Shown here: in pieces, positions 42,898-52,872 of the stretch
Layout of the letters: every line of letters starts with the position of its first letter
Numbering within the stretch: position 1 is the first letter of the stretch
From: Tardiphaga sp. P9-11
Lineage (GTDB): Bacteria > Pseudomonadota > Alphaproteobacteria > Rhizobiales > Xanthobacteraceae
Direction of reading: 5' to 3'
Length of the DNA stretch: 64,000 nt
NCBI RefSeq assembly: GCF_008329525.1
Contig: NZ_NPKQ01000002.1
Location: forward strand, 248,001 to 312,000
Notes under the pieces: model-generated
What the model was told of the DNA's origin: nothing
Seen by the model: the letters and a program-made list of their open reading frames with translations, nothing else
Databases searched by the model: none
Program-made: the position numbers and the translations under genes

Positions 42898-43374
42898 ATG
42901 CGAATCTACATCGACGCCGACGCCTGCCCGGTCAAAGACGAGATTTACCGCGTCGCCGCCCGCTTCAGCCTGCCCGTCACCGTTGTGGCCGGGAACTTCA
43001 TCCGCATCCCGCAGGATCCGTTGATCGACATGGTGTCCGCTGGCGCCGGCATGGATGCAGCCGACGACTGGATTGCGGAACGCGCCCGGAAGGGCGATAT
43101 CGTGGTCACAGCCGATATTCCGCTGGCCAGCCGCTGCGTCAAAGCGGGCGCCGCGGTGATCGCGCCCAACGGCAAACCGTTCACAGAACAATCCATCGGG
43201 ATGACGCTCGCGGTACGCAACCTGATGACCGATCTGCGGTCATCGGGCGAAATCACCGGTGGTCCCAAATCATTCGCGCCGCGCGACCGCTCGGCGTTCC
43301 TGTCGGCCTTGGATCAAACCATCCGCCGCATCCAGCGCGACCCGGCCTTTGCGCCCGCGCCGAAACAAAGTTGA
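42898..43374 (+). CDS. YaiI/YqxD (DUF188) family protein
   Basis: The 158-aa protein starts [20 protein letters not shown] and has [20 protein letters not shown] and [10 protein letters not shown], all conserved in the UPF0178 family, a PIN-like fold. Function is uncharacterised. The ABC-F gene follows after nine bases and may be co-transcribed. Confidence 0.93.
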   Translation: MRIYIDADACPVKDEIYRVAARFSLPVTVVAGNFIRIPQDPLIDMVSAGAGMDAADDWIAERARKGDIVVTADIPLASRCVKAGAAVIAPNGKPFTEQSIGMTLAVRNLMTDLRSSGEITGGPKSFAPRDRSAFLSALDQTIRRIQRDPAFAPAPKQS

Positions 43375-43383
43375 ACTGACCTT

Positions 43384-45198
43384 ATGGCTCCTCCGCTTAT
43401 CCAGCTCAAAGATATCTTTCTGACTTTCGGTGGCACGCCGCTGCTCGACGGCGTCGAACTCTCGGTGTCGCAGGGCGAGCGCGTCTGCCTGATCGGCCGC
43501 AACGGCTCCGGCAAATCGACGCTCCTGAAGATCGTTGCCGGCATTGTCGACAACGACAAGGGCAGCCGCTTCGTGCAGCCCGGCGCCACCGTGCAATATC
43601 TGCCGCAGGAGCCGGACTTCTCCGGCTATGCGACGACACTCGCTTATGTCGAAGCCGGCATGCATGACGGCGACAACATCTACCAGGCGCAGTATCTGCT
43701 CGAGCAACTCGGCCTCACCGGCCACGAAGATCCGAACAATCTCTCAGGCGGTGAAGCGCGCCGGACGGCGCTGGCCCGCGTGCTGGCGCCCGAGCCCGAC
43801 ATCCTGCTGCTCGACGAACCGACCAACCATCTCGATCTGACGACGATCGAGTGGCTCGAAGGCGAACTGGCGAGTCGTCGTTGTGCGCTGGTGCTGATCA
43901 GCCATGACCGCCGCTTCCTCAGCAATCTGTCGCGCTCGACCGCCTGGCTCGACCGCGGCCAAATCCGCCAGATCGACAAGGGCTTCAGCGCGTTCGAGGA
44001 GTGGCGCGACGACGTGCTCGCCGAGGAAGAGCGCGACCAGCACAAACTCGACCGCAAGATCGTCAATGAAGAACACTGGCTGCGCCACGGCGTCTCCGGC
44101 CGCCGCAAGCGCAACGTCAAGCGCCTCGCCGGCTTGCACGAGTTGCGCGCGCAGCGCCGCGATTATCGCGGCGCCACCGGCAATGCATCGCTCGCCGCTG
44201 CCGAAGCCGAAAAGTCCGGCAAGCTGATCTTCGAGGCCAAGAACATCTCGCGCACTTACGGCGACCGCAAGATCGTCGATGACTTCTCGATCCGGGTGCA
44301 GCGTGGCGATCGCATCGGTGTGGTCGGTCCGAACGGTGCGGGCAAGACCACGATGATCAACATGCTGACCGGCGCCGAACCGCCGGATTCCGGCACCGTC
44401 CGCTTCGGCGCCAATATCGAGATGGCGACGCTGGACCAGCATCGCGAAAGCCTCAACCCGAAGACCACGCTGGCGGAAGCGCTGACGGGCGGACGCGGCG
44501 ACCACGTGATGGTCAACGGCCAGCCCAAGCATGTGGTCGGCTACATGAAGGACTTCCTGTTCGGCCAGGAGCAGATGCGCACGCCGCTCGAAGTGCTGTC
44601 CGGTGGTGAACGCGGCCGCCTGATGCTGGCGCGCGCGCTGGCCAAGCCGTCCAACGTGCTTGTGCTGGACGAACCGACCAACGATCTCGATCTCGAAACC
44701 CTCGACGTGCTCGAGGAAATGCTCAGCGACTATCCGGGCACCGTGATCCTGATCAGCCATGACCGCGACTTCCTCGACCGCGTCGTCACCTCAGTGATCG
44801 TGCCGGAAGGCGACGGCAAGTGGATGGAATATGCCGGCGGCTATACAGACATGCTGGCGCAGCGCGGCGCCGATCTGAAGCGCGAGGCGAAGACCGAGGC
44901 CGTTGCCGCCAGAAGCAACGGCAACGGCAAGTCGGACTCGTCCAAGCCTGCCGCCAAGCGCAAGCTGAACTTCAAGGACAAGCACGCGCTGGAAACCCTG
45001 CCGAAGGCGATGGACAACCTGCGGTCCGAAATCGCCAAGCAGCAGCGCCATCTCGACGATCCCAATCTCTACAAGAAGGATCGCAAGAAGTTCGATACCG
45101 CAACCGCTGCACTCTCGAAGGCGCAGAAGGACTTGCAGGACTCGGAAGAGCAATGGCTGGAGCTGGAAATGCTCCGCGAAGAGATCGAGAACGCATAG
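43384..45198 (+). CDS. ABC-F family ATP-binding protein (Uup-like)
   Basis: ABC-F proteins act on the ribosome, not in transport. The 604-aa product has two ATPase domains: Walker A at about 38-46 (GRNGSGKST) with LSGGEARR, then GPNGAGKTT with LSGGERGR. The C-terminal part is a charged coiled coil (KQQRHLDDPNLYKKDRKKF) as in Uup. There are no membrane spans. It lies nine bases after the DUF188 gene. Confidence 0.93.
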   Translation: MAPPLIQLKDIFLTFGGTPLLDGVELSVSQGERVCLIGRNGSGKSTLLKIVAGIVDNDKGSRFVQPGATVQYLPQEPDFSGYATTLAYVEAGMHDGDNIYQAQYLLEQLGLTGHEDPNNLSGGEARRTALARVLAPEPDILLLDEPTNHLDLTTIEWLEGELASRRCALVLISHDRRFLSNLSRSTAWLDRGQIRQIDKGFSAFEEWRDDVLAEEERDQHKLDRKIVNEEHWLRHGVSGRRKRNVKRLAGLHELRAQRRDYRGATGNASLAAAEAEKSGKLIFEAKNISRTYGDRKIVDDFSIRVQRGDRIGVVGPNGAGKTTMINMLTGAEPPDSGTVRFGANIEMATLDQHRESLNPKTTLAEALTGGRGDHVMVNGQPKHVVGYMKDFLFGQEQMRTPLEVLSGGERGRLMLARALAKPSNVLVLDEPTNDLDLETLDVLEEMLSDYPGTVILISHDRDFLDRVVTSVIVPEGDGKWMEYAGGYTDMLAQRGADLKREAKTEAVAARSNGNGKSDSSKPAAKRKLNFKDKHALETLPKAMDNLRSEIAKQQRHLDDPNLYKKDRKKFDTATAALSKAQKDLQDSEEQWLELEMLREEIENA

Positions 45199-45246
45199 CG
45201 CGTGTTCCGCAAAAGTGGGAGCCGGTTTTGCGATCAGAACACGCGC
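45198..45246. repeat. Rhizobial-type intergenic palindrome
   Basis: GCGCGTGTTC at the left pairs with GAACACGCGC at the right, and inner CGCAAAA pairs with TTTTGCG. I recall this element as common between genes in Hyphomicrobiales. It sits between the ABC-F and aldolase-like genes and overlaps the stop of the former. Confidence 0.8.
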
Positions 45247-45260
45247 AGGAGAATAACAAA

Positions 45261-46340
45261 ATGACCACATCGCTCGCCGCCAAGATTGCCCGCGACTACG
45301 GCACGCCTGCCCTCGTTATCGACATGGACCGCGTCGAGCGCAACATCGCGCGTATCCAGAAGATCTGCGACGATGCCGGCGTTGCCAACCGGCCGCATAT
45401 CAAGACGCATAAGAGCCCGGTGATCGCGAAGATGCAGATCGAGGCGGGCGCCAAAGGCATCACCTGCCAGAAGCTTGGTGAGGCCGAGATCATGGCCGAT
45501 GCCGGGATCGACGACATCCTGATCAGCTACAACCTGCTCGGCGACGAGAAGATGGCGCGGCTCGGCGCACTGCAGGCAAAAGCCAATGTCACCGTGGCTG
45601 CCGACAATTCTGTTGTCATCGGCGACCTGCCGAAAGCCGCGGCGCTGTCCGGCCGCAATGTCAACGTCGTCGTCGAATGCGATACCGGCCGCAAGCGCGC
45701 CGGCGTCGAGACACCCGCCGAGGCGATTGCGCTCGCTAAGGAGATAGCCGCCTCGAAGGGTCTGAATTTCGCGGGCTTCATGCTGTATCCGACCGAAACC
45801 GGCTGGCCCGACGCTCAGAAATTCTACGATGAAGCACTGGCCGGCGTTCGCGCGCTTGGCCTTGAGCCGACCATCGTCTCCACTGGCGGCACACCGAACC
45901 TCGCCAATGTCGGCAAGCTGAAAGGCGCCACCGAACATCGCTTCGGCACCTATGTCTACAACGACCGGATGCAGGTCGCCGCCGGCTCCGCCACCTGGGA
46001 CGACTGCGCTCTCAACGTCTATTCGACCGTGGTCAGCCGCGCCGGCCCGGAACGCGGTATTCTCGATGCCGGCTCAAAGACGCTGACGCCCGACACCGGC
46101 GGCCTCGATGGCTACGGCCTGATCCTTGAACACCCCGAGGCGAAGATCGCGCGCTTCGCCGAGGAGCACGGCTTCCTCGATCTCGGACGCAGCAACACCC
46201 GCCCGAATGTCGGTGACGTCGTTCGCATCGTGCCGAACCATGTCTGCGTGGTCGTCAACATGTTCGATGAAGTGGTGATGGTGCGCGGTGACGAGATCAT
46301 CGGCACGCTGCCGATCGCCGCGCGCGGCAAACTGCGCTAG
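45261..46340 (+). CDS. D-threonine aldolase-like PLP enzyme
   Basis: The 359-aa protein is of the fold-III alanine racemase-like D-TA family. The PLP lysine is in PHIKTHKSP (Lys48), and the metal site is suggested by PNHVCVVVN near the end. These enzymes cleave D-3-hydroxyamino acids to glycine and an aldehyde. ATG at 45261 has AGGAG upstream. The end overlaps the convergent flavoprotein gene by four bases. Confidence 0.9.
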   Translation: MTTSLAAKIARDYGTPALVIDMDRVERNIARIQKICDDAGVANRPHIKTHKSPVIAKMQIEAGAKGITCQKLGEAEIMADAGIDDILISYNLLGDEKMARLGALQAKANVTVAADNSVVIGDLPKAAALSGRNVNVVVECDTGRKRAGVETPAEAIALAKEIAASKGLNFAGFMLYPTETGWPDAQKFYDEALAGVRALGLEPTIVSTGGTPNLANVGKLKGATEHRFGTYVYNDRMQVAAGSATWDDCALNVYSTVVSRAGPERGILDAGSKTLTPDTGGLDGYGLILEHPEAKIARFAEEHGFLDLGRSNTRPNVGDVVRIVPNHVCVVVNMFDEVVMVRGDEIIGTLPIAARGKLR

Positions 46341-47575
46341 CGCGCCAGCCAGCGCAGTATACCCTCACCGGCCGCTGCGCCCGTCGCAAACGATGCCTGC
46401 AGCAGATAGCCGCCGGTCGGCGCTTCCCAGTCCAGCATCTCGCCCGCGACGAAAGTCCCGGGCAAGCGCTTCAGCATGAAGGCGTCGTCGACCTCATCGA
46501 ACGAGATACCTCCAGCCGTCGAAATCGCGCGCGCGATGGGCGCAACGCCATTGAGCGTCACCGGCACGGCATTGATCAGCGTCGCCAATTTCTCCGGCGA
46601 GAGCGACGCCAGTTGAAGCCCCTCCGCGACGGCGACTTCCTGCAACAACCCAATCGCCACCGGCGACAGATGGATAGCCTTGCGCAGGAAATTGGAGAAC
46701 GACTGCTTGCCGCGCGAAGCCGCCAGCTTCGCTGCCAGTTCGCCCGCGTCGAGATCGGGTCGCAGAGCAATCTTCAGCGTAGCCTTGCCGTCCGCGATGA
46801 CGGCCTCACGCAACACCGACGACAGCGCATAGATGCCGCCGCCCTCAATGCCGGCGCGCGTCACCATCGCCTCGCCGCGCACCCTGTGTGCACCGAATGA
46901 CAGCGCAACGCTCTTCAGCGGCTGGCCTTCGAAACGGTCCTTGAAGATTTCCGACCACGCGACCGTAAAACCGGAATTCGCCGGCCGCAGCGGCGCGACG
47001 CTGACGCCCCTTGCAGCCAGCTCATCGACCCATGCACCGTCAGAGCCAAGCCGCGGCCAGCTTGCACCGCCAAGTGCCAGCACAGCACTCTCGGAGGCGA
47101 TCGCCTGCGCGCCGTTCGGAGTCTGAAATGTCAAACGACCTTCGCCGTCCCATCCGGTCCAGCGCTGACGAAAGGCAAACCGCACGCCGCTCTCGTCCAG
47201 CCGCCGCAACCACGCACGCAGCAGCGGCGATGCCTTGAAGGCCTGAGGAAACACCCGGCCGCTGGAGCCGACAAAGGTCGGCTGCCCCAGCGCGTCGCTC
47301 CACTCACGCAAAGCCGTCGGTGTAAAAGCCGCGATCGACGGCGCAAGCCGGGCCTCTGCTGCGCCATAGCGCTTAAGGAATTCCGGCAACGGCTCGCTAT
47401 GGGTGAGATTGAGCCCGCCGCGTCCGGCCATCAGGAACTTGCGGCCAGCCGACGGCATCGCATCATAGACCGTGACGGCAGCGCCGCCACGGCTGAGAAC
47501 CTCGGCCGCCATCAGCCCCGCAGGACCTGCGCCAATGACCGCAACTTGGTTCTTCACAGGCTCAGTCACGGTCAC
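46337..47575 (-). CDS. HI0933/YhiN-like FAD-dependent flavoprotein
   Basis: The 412-aa product begins with a GTG (TVTEPVKNQVAVIGAGPAGL), with the FAD-binding GAGPAG site, and has SAGRKFLMAGRGGLNLTHSE and GEMLDWEAPTGGYLLQASFA, all typical of the HI0933-like family. The reaction is unknown. It converges with the aldolase-like gene. Confidence 0.92.
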   Translation of the reverse strand: MTVTEPVKNQVAVIGAGPAGLMAAEVLSRGGAAVTVYDAMPSAGRKFLMAGRGGLNLTHSEPLPEFLKRYGAAEARLAPSIAAFTPTALREWSDALGQPTFVGSSGRVFPQAFKASPLLRAWLRRLDESGVRFAFRQRWTGWDGEGRLTFQTPNGAQAIASESAVLALGGASWPRLGSDGAWVDELAARGVSVAPLRPANSGFTVAWSEIFKDRFEGQPLKSVALSFGAHRVRGEAMVTRAGIEGGGIYALSSVLREAVIADGKATLKIALRPDLDAGELAAKLAASRGKQSFSNFLRKAIHLSPVAIGLLQEVAVAEGLQLASLSPEKLATLINAVPVTLNGVAPIARAISTAGGISFDEVDDAFMLKRLPGTFVAGEMLDWEAPTGGYLLQASFATGAAAGEGILRWLAR

Positions 47576-47596
47576 ACGCGGTGATGAAGCAAGCGA

Positions 47597-48514
47597 TCAG
47601 GCTTTCACGCCCAATCGTGTGGCAGCCTGCTCGACATACTTCTGGGTCTGGTGGAAAGCGCCGTCCAGCGCCTTGGCTTTGGACATATCACTAATCTCCG
47701 CGAAATGCGCGGCAATCGTGTCCGGGCTCCAGTCAGCTTCAGCGAAATTGACACCTTCGCTTTCCAGAATCCTGATGACTGCAAAGGAGCCTGCACCGGC
47801 ACCCATGATCGTCTTGGTCGGCGCATTTTCGCTCAGCAGATATTCGACTGCCGGCGTGATCGCCTCGGGCTTCATCAGTTGCAGTGCCTGCGCCGGCAGG
47901 AGTTCCTCGGTCATCCGCGTGGCCGCCGTCGGCGACACGATGTTGACGCGGATATCAGTCTTGCGGCCTTCCTCGGCGAGCACATTCATCAGGCCGACCA
48001 TGCCGGTCTTGGCAGCACCATAATTGGCCTGGCCGAAATTGCCGTACAGACCCGACGACGACGTGGTGAGAACGATACGGCCGTAATTGCGCGCGCGCAT
48101 GCCTTCCCACACGGCCTTGCAGCAGTAGAAGGTGCCGGTGAGATGCACGTCCAATACCTTGGCAAAATCGGCGACCTCCATCTTGGCGAACGACTTGTCA
48201 CGGAGGATGCCGGCATTGGCACACATCAGATCGACGCTGCCCCAATCCTTGGTGGCCTTGTGGACCATCGCCGTGACCTGTTCGAAATTCGACACATCCG
48301 CGCCATCGGCCATCGCCGTGCCGCCGGCCGCGCGGATTTCCTCGACCACAGTTTCCGCTGCAGTCAGCGAACCGCCGGTACCATCGCGCGCACCGCCGAA
48401 ATCGTTGACGACGACCTTGGCACCGAGCTTCGCGAGGCCGAGCGCATGGGCGCGGCCCAGTCCATTACCGGCGCCGGTGACGATGGCGACGCGGCCGTCA
48501 AACCTGATGGTCAT
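47597..48514 (-). CDS. SDR family (R)-3-hydroxyacyl-CoA dehydrogenase-like
   Basis: The 305-aa protein has the SDR cofactor site TGAGNGLGRAHALGLAKLG and the catalytic pair in NYGAAKTG with the preceding TTSSSGLYG. The NDFGGARDG stretch is typical of the MFE-2 dehydrogenase domain, which oxidises (R)-3-hydroxyacyl-CoA. The next gene upstream is a MaoC hydratase, a sensible partner for a beta-oxidation bypass. Confidence 0.9.
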   Translation of the reverse strand: MTIRFDGRVAIVTGAGNGLGRAHALGLAKLGAKVVVNDFGGARDGTGGSLTAAETVVEEIRAAGGTAMADGADVSNFEQVTAMVHKATKDWGSVDLMCANAGILRDKSFAKMEVADFAKVLDVHLTGTFYCCKAVWEGMRARNYGRIVLTTSSSGLYGNFGQANYGAAKTGMVGLMNVLAEEGRKTDIRVNIVSPTAATRMTEELLPAQALQLMKPEAITPAVEYLLSENAPTKTIMGAGAGSFAVIRILESEGVNFAEADWSPDTIAAHFAEISDMSKAKALDGAFHQTQKYVEQAATRLGVKA

Positions 48515-48526
48515 GATGCATGCTCC

Positions 48527-48988
48527 TCAATTGAAATAGACAAGGCCGAGCCAGTCGGCGACCAATGCCGGCTTGCTCTCGCCTTCGATCTCGACGCTCA
48601 CGGCAGTGCGTGTGAACAATTCCTTCGGCTTGCGCAATGTCGCCTCGGTCAACGTGAAGCGGCCGCGGATGCGCGACCCAGCTTTGACCGGCGACACGAA
48701 GCGAATCTTGTCGGTACCGTAATTGACGCCCATGGCGACGTCGGCGAGCTGCGGCAACGCCTCGTAGGAGAACACCGAGAGCATCGACATGGTCAGAAAG
48801 CCGTGCGCGATGGTCGAGCCGAACGGCGTCGCTGCCGCACGCGCGGGATCGACATGGATGAACTGAAAATCCTCCGTCGCCGCGGCGAACGCATCAATGC
48901 GCTTCTGGTCCATGACATGCCAAGGCGACACGCCGACGTCCTTGCCCACCATGGCGATATAGGCATCACGTTCGATCAACACGCTCAT
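48527..48988 (-). CDS. MaoC family (R)-specific enoyl-CoA hydratase-like
   Basis: The 153-aa product is a single hot-dog domain with the hydratase 2 motif: DFQFIHVDPARAAATPFGST followed by IAHGFLTMSMLS, containing the catalytic Asp and His. It is 12 bases from the SDR gene and probably works with it. Confidence 0.92.
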   Translation of the reverse strand: MSVLIERDAYIAMVGKDVGVSPWHVMDQKRIDAFAAATEDFQFIHVDPARAAATPFGSTIAHGFLTMSMLSVFSYEALPQLADVAMGVNYGTDKIRFVSPVKAGSRIRGRFTLTEATLRKPKELFTRTAVSVEIEGESKPALVADWLGLVYFN

Positions 48989-49077
48989 TCAATCCTCATT
49001 GTTTGCGCGCACATTCCACAACAGGCAGGCCACAGCCAAGCGAAATTGTGCGCTGCAGCCATGCAAAGCGCGCCAAA

Positions 49078-50817
49078 TTACCGCTCCGAATCGGGCGTAC
49101 CCGCCGCACGGGCGGTCTGCAATTGCGGGAAATCTTCTTCGCGAAACTCGACGCCGCGGAGTGGATCGTTGCGATCGTTGGCATGTTCGAGCCGGCGCAG
49201 ATGGACCCTGCGAATCTTGCCCGAAATCGTCTTCGGCAATTCACTGACGAATTCGATACGTCGGATGCGCTTGAACGGCGCCAGCCGGACCTGCAGATGC
49301 TCGTAGATAGACAAAGCCGTCTCCGCCGACGGCTTGGCATCGCCGACCAGCAGCACATAGGCCTTGGGGATGGCCAGGCGGATCGGATCGGGGCTCGGCA
49401 CAATGGCGGCTTCAGCCACGGCGTCATGTTCAAGCAGGATGCTCTCCAGTTCGAACGGGCTGATGCGATAGTCCGACGATTTGAACACGTCGTCGGAGCG
49501 GCCGACAAAAGTGAGATAGCCGTCGTCATCGACAAACACCACGTCACCGCTGCGATAGGCGTCGCCGCTCGCGCCGCTGACGCTGCCGTCATCGGCCTGA
49601 TAGCCCTGCATCAGCCCTGCAGGACGATCGGCGCCGAGCAGCAGGCTGACCTCGCCCTCCTTGGCCGGATTGCCGTCAGCATCGATGACGCGCACGTTGT
49701 AGCCCGGCAGCGGCCGGCCCATGGAGCCGACCTTGACGGCCTGCCCCGGCGAATTGCCGGCCAGTGCGGTGGTCTCGGTCTGGCCGTAGCCGTCGCGAAT
49801 AGTCAGGCCCCAGGCGCTCTTCACCTGATCGATGACTTCCGGGTTGAGCGGCTCGCCGGCACCGCAGACTTCGCGCAGCGCCACCTTGAAGGTGGCGAGC
49901 TTCTCCTGAATGAACAGCCGCCACACCGTCGGCGGCGCGCAGAGCGTGCTCACGCCACAACGGCCGATGGTGGCAAGCAGGCCCTTGGCGTCGAAGCGCG
50001 GTTGGTTGACCACAAACACAGTCGCGCCGGCGTTCCACGGCGCGAAGAAACAGCTCCAGGCGTGCTTGGCCCAGCCCGGTGAAGAGATGTTCAGATGGAT
50101 GTCGCCCGGTTGCAGCCCGATCCAGAACATGGTCGAGAGCCCACCGACCGGATAGCTGCGCTGGCTATGCCGCACCAGCTTGGGCTTGGCCGTCGTGCCA
50201 GAGGTGAAATAGAGCAGCATGGGATCGTCGGCTCTGGTCGCGCCATCCGGCGTAAACGTCTCGGGGAAATCGGCAGCACTCTCGAAAGCGAGCCAACCAT
50301 CCTGCTTTGTGCCAACAACAATGCGGACCAGATCACTGACGCCGTGCAGGCCCGCGAATTTCGCGACCTGATCCTGCGAGGCCACCACCGTCTTTGCACG
50401 CCCGCGATCGAGCCGATCCTGCAATTCATCCGGCGTCAGCAACGTGGTCGCGGGAATGATGACAACGCCCAGCTTGATCGCTGCCAGCATGGTCTCCCAC
50501 AGCGGCACCACATTGCCGAGCAGCAGCAACAGATGATCGCCGCGCTTCAGCCCCTGTGCGCGCAGGAAATTCGCGACCTGATTGGAGCGCCGTGACAGCG
50601 TCTCGAACGACAGTTTCGTTTCGCGATTGGCAGCAGCATCGACGATCCACAGCGCCGTGCCTGCCTTGCTCGCGGGATCGCTGGCGAGTTCGGCATCGAA
50701 CCAATCAAGCGCCCAGTTGAAATCGACCGGATCTGGCCAGCGAAAGCCGGCAACGGCTGTGTCGTAGTCGGTGCGATGTTCGAGGAGGAAGGCGCGGGCT
50801 TGCTTGAACGTCGTCAT
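49078..50817 (-). CDS. AMP-dependent acyl-CoA synthetase
   Basis: The 579-aa protein has the AMP-binding signature (YFTSGTTAKPKLVRHS), the GYGQTETT motif and the C-terminal YRSGDVVFVDDDGYL with the later KTISGKIRR, in which the catalytic Lys lies. The gene neighbours (mmsB, hydrolase, acyl-CoA dehydrogenase) suggest a short branched acid such as isobutyrate, but the substrate is not decided. Confidence 0.93.
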   Translation of the reverse strand: MTTFKQARAFLLEHRTDYDTAVAGFRWPDPVDFNWALDWFDAELASDPASKAGTALWIVDAAANRETKLSFETLSRRSNQVANFLRAQGLKRGDHLLLLLGNVVPLWETMLAAIKLGVVIIPATTLLTPDELQDRLDRGRAKTVVASQDQVAKFAGLHGVSDLVRIVVGTKQDGWLAFESAADFPETFTPDGATRADDPMLLYFTSGTTAKPKLVRHSQRSYPVGGLSTMFWIGLQPGDIHLNISSPGWAKHAWSCFFAPWNAGATVFVVNQPRFDAKGLLATIGRCGVSTLCAPPTVWRLFIQEKLATFKVALREVCGAGEPLNPEVIDQVKSAWGLTIRDGYGQTETTALAGNSPGQAVKVGSMGRPLPGYNVRVIDADGNPAKEGEVSLLLGADRPAGLMQGYQADDGSVSGASGDAYRSGDVVFVDDDGYLTFVGRSDDVFKSSDYRISPFELESILLEHDAVAEAAIVPSPDPIRLAIPKAYVLLVGDAKPSAETALSIYEHLQVRLAPFKRIRRIEFVSELPKTISGKIRRVHLRRLEHANDRNDPLRGVEFREEDFPQLQTARAAGTPDSER

Positions 50818-50831
50818 GCCAACGCCCTCCG

Positions 50832-51719
50832 CTATTTCGGCATCAAATGCCTAAGGTGATGAATGATCCCGGAGAAGTCATCTCCGCCGTGACCTTCCTT
50901 CTCATAGGTCTCATAGATGCTCTCGGCATGCGCTCCGAGCGGCGTCTTGGCGCCGGCGGCCTTGGCGGCTTCCTGCGACAGCCTGAGATCCTTGAGCATC
51001 AGCGCCGCGGCAAAGCCCGGCTTGTATTCATTGTTGGCCGGCGATGTCGGCACGGGTCCGGGCACCGGGCAATAGGTGGTCAGCGACCAGCACTGGCCCG
51101 ACGAGGTCGAGGCCACATCGAACAGCGCCTGATGCGACAGGCCGAGCTTCTCGGCGAGCACGAAAGCCTCGCTGACGCCGATCATCGAGATGCCGAGGAT
51201 CATGTTGTTGCAGATCTTCGCCGCCTGCCCCGCGCCGGCATCGCCGCAATGGACGATCTTTTTGCCCATGGCTTCGAGGATCGGCTTGGCTGACGCGAAC
51301 GCCTTGGCATCGCCACCGGCCATGAAGGTCAGCGTCGCGCCCTTGGCGCCGCCGGTGCCTCCAGAGACGGGCGCATCGATCGATGGCAGCTTCTGCGCAG
51401 CCGCCAGTTCATGCGCCTTGCGGGCGCTCTCCACGTCGATGGTCGAGCAGTCGATCAGCAGTGCGCCTTTGCTTGCTGCGGGAATGACCTCGCTCCAGAC
51501 CGAGACTACGTGCTTGCCGGCCGGCAACATGGTGATGATGACCTCGGCACCTTTCACGGCATCGACCGCCTTGTCAGCGATGGTCAGCCCATCAGCCTTG
51601 GCCTGCGCGCGGGACGCCTCAACGAGGTCGAAACCGGTGACCTTGTGGCCCGCCTTGACCAGATTGGCGGCCATCGGGCCACCCATATTGCCGAGACCGA
51701 TGAATGCAATGCTGGTCAT
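50832..51719 (-). CDS. mmsB: 3-hydroxyisobutyrate dehydrogenase
   Basis: MmsB oxidises 3-hydroxyisobutyrate to methylmalonate semialdehyde in valine breakdown. The 295-aa protein has the NAD site IGLGNMGGPMAANLVKAGH, the substrate motif DAPVSGGTGGA and the catalytic Lys region (GAGQAAKICNNM). It is 14 bases from the synthetase gene. Confidence 0.95.
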   Translation of the reverse strand: MTSIAFIGLGNMGGPMAANLVKAGHKVTGFDLVEASRAQAKADGLTIADKAVDAVKGAEVIITMLPAGKHVVSVWSEVIPAASKGALLIDCSTIDVESARKAHELAAAQKLPSIDAPVSGGTGGAKGATLTFMAGGDAKAFASAKPILEAMGKKIVHCGDAGAGQAAKICNNMILGISMIGVSEAFVLAEKLGLSHQALFDVASTSSGQCWSLTTYCPVPGPVPTSPANNEYKPGFAAALMLKDLRLSQEAAKAAGAKTPLGAHAESIYETYEKEGHGGDDFSGIIHHLRHLMPK

Positions 51720-51801
51720 GTCCTGCCCTCGTGATCGTTTGTTTGTCTTTAAAGCCTGATGAAAACGGCGAAATCCAACTTTCGTTCAGAACGCTCGACC
51801 T

Positions 51802-52872
51802 TCAGAAGGTCAGCTCAACATCCCGTTTGGCCAGATAGCGCGCGACTATCTCCGGCGTCACGCCCTTGAGATCCGGCGGCTGCCATTTCGGATTGCGGTC
51901 CTTGTCGATGATCGCCGCACGCACACCTTCGACGAAGTCTTGGCTGTCGAACACTTCGAGCGCCGCGAGATATTCGCGCGACAGACATTCCTCGAGCGAA
52001 TTCGACGCGCGCGCGAGCCGCAGCAGCTTCAGGGTAACCTTGAGCCCCCGCGGCGACTTGTCGGACATGGCCTTGAGCGTCTTCAGCGCGAAATCCGAAC
52101 CGTTCTGCTCAAGCGCAGCCGCAATCTCCTCGACGCTGTCATGGGCGAAAGCGCGATCGATCAGCGCACGCTGCGCCGTGACAGGACCGGTTTGTTCCGG
52201 AGCTGCAAACTTCTTGAGTGTCGTCATCACCGACGCTGCATCGGCGCCCGCCGACAGCTTTGTCAGCGCCTCGCGCAATGTCGGCCAATTGACGGTATCG
52301 ATCAGGACGTCCGCCATATGTGCAGCAAGCGCATCGGCACCATTTGCCGTCAGTCCGGTCAGACCGAAATAAGCGCCGAGTTCGCCCGGCGCGCGCGACA
52401 GCAGCCAGGTGCCGCCGACGTCAGGAAAGAAGCCAAGACCGACTTCCGGCATCGCCATCCTCGTCTTCTCCGTGACGATGCGATGGCTGGCATGACCGGC
52501 GAGACCGACGCCGCCACCCATCACGAAGCCATCCATATAGGCCACATAGGGCTTCGGGAATTTCGCGATCCGTGCGTTGACGATGTATTCCTCACGCCAG
52601 AAGATCTTCCCAAGATCGCCTTTCACCTTGGCGCTCTCATAGAGACCACGGATGTCGCCGCCGGCACACAATCCGCGCTCGCCAGCACCTTCGAGAATGA
52701 TCAATGCGACCTTCGGATCTGCCTCGAATGCATCGAGCGCCGTGGCGATTTCGCGGGTCATCTCCAGCGTCAGGGCATTCAGCGCCTTCGGACGGTTCAG
52801 ACGGATCACACCGGCTGCGCCTTCGCGAGCTACAATCAGGTCGCCGGTCTCGGCCATTACGTCCGAACTCAT
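51802..52872 (-). CDS. 3-hydroxyisobutyryl-CoA hydrolase
   Basis: The 356-aa protein is crotonase-like with hydrolase features: GAGERGLCAGGDIRGLYESA, MDGFVMGGGVGLAGHASHRI and MPEVGLGFFPDVGGTWLLSR. It removes CoA from 3-hydroxyisobutyryl-CoA before MmsB acts. The start overlaps the dehydrogenase stop (ATGA). Confidence 0.93.
   Translation of the reverse strand: MSSDVMAETGDLIVAREGAAGVIRLNRPKALNALTLEMTREIATALDAFEADPKVALIILEGAGERGLCAGGDIRGLYESAKVKGDLGKIFWREEYIVNARIAKFPKPYVAYMDGFVMGGGVGLAGHASHRIVTEKTRMAMPEVGLGFFPDVGGTWLLSRAPGELGAYFGLTGLTANGADALAAHMADVLIDTVNWPTLREALTKLSAGADAASVMTTLKKFAAPEQTGPVTAQRALIDRAFAHDSVEEIAAALEQNGSDFALKTLKAMSDKSPRGLKVTLKLLRLARASNSLEECLSREYLAALEVFDSQDFVEGVRAAIIDKDRNPKWQPPDLKGVTPEIVARYLAKRDVELTF

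Noticed and set aside
47651-49306. Plus-strand frame of 551 aa opposite the SDR and MaoC genes
   Set aside because: Antisense shadow of two well-supported enzymes.
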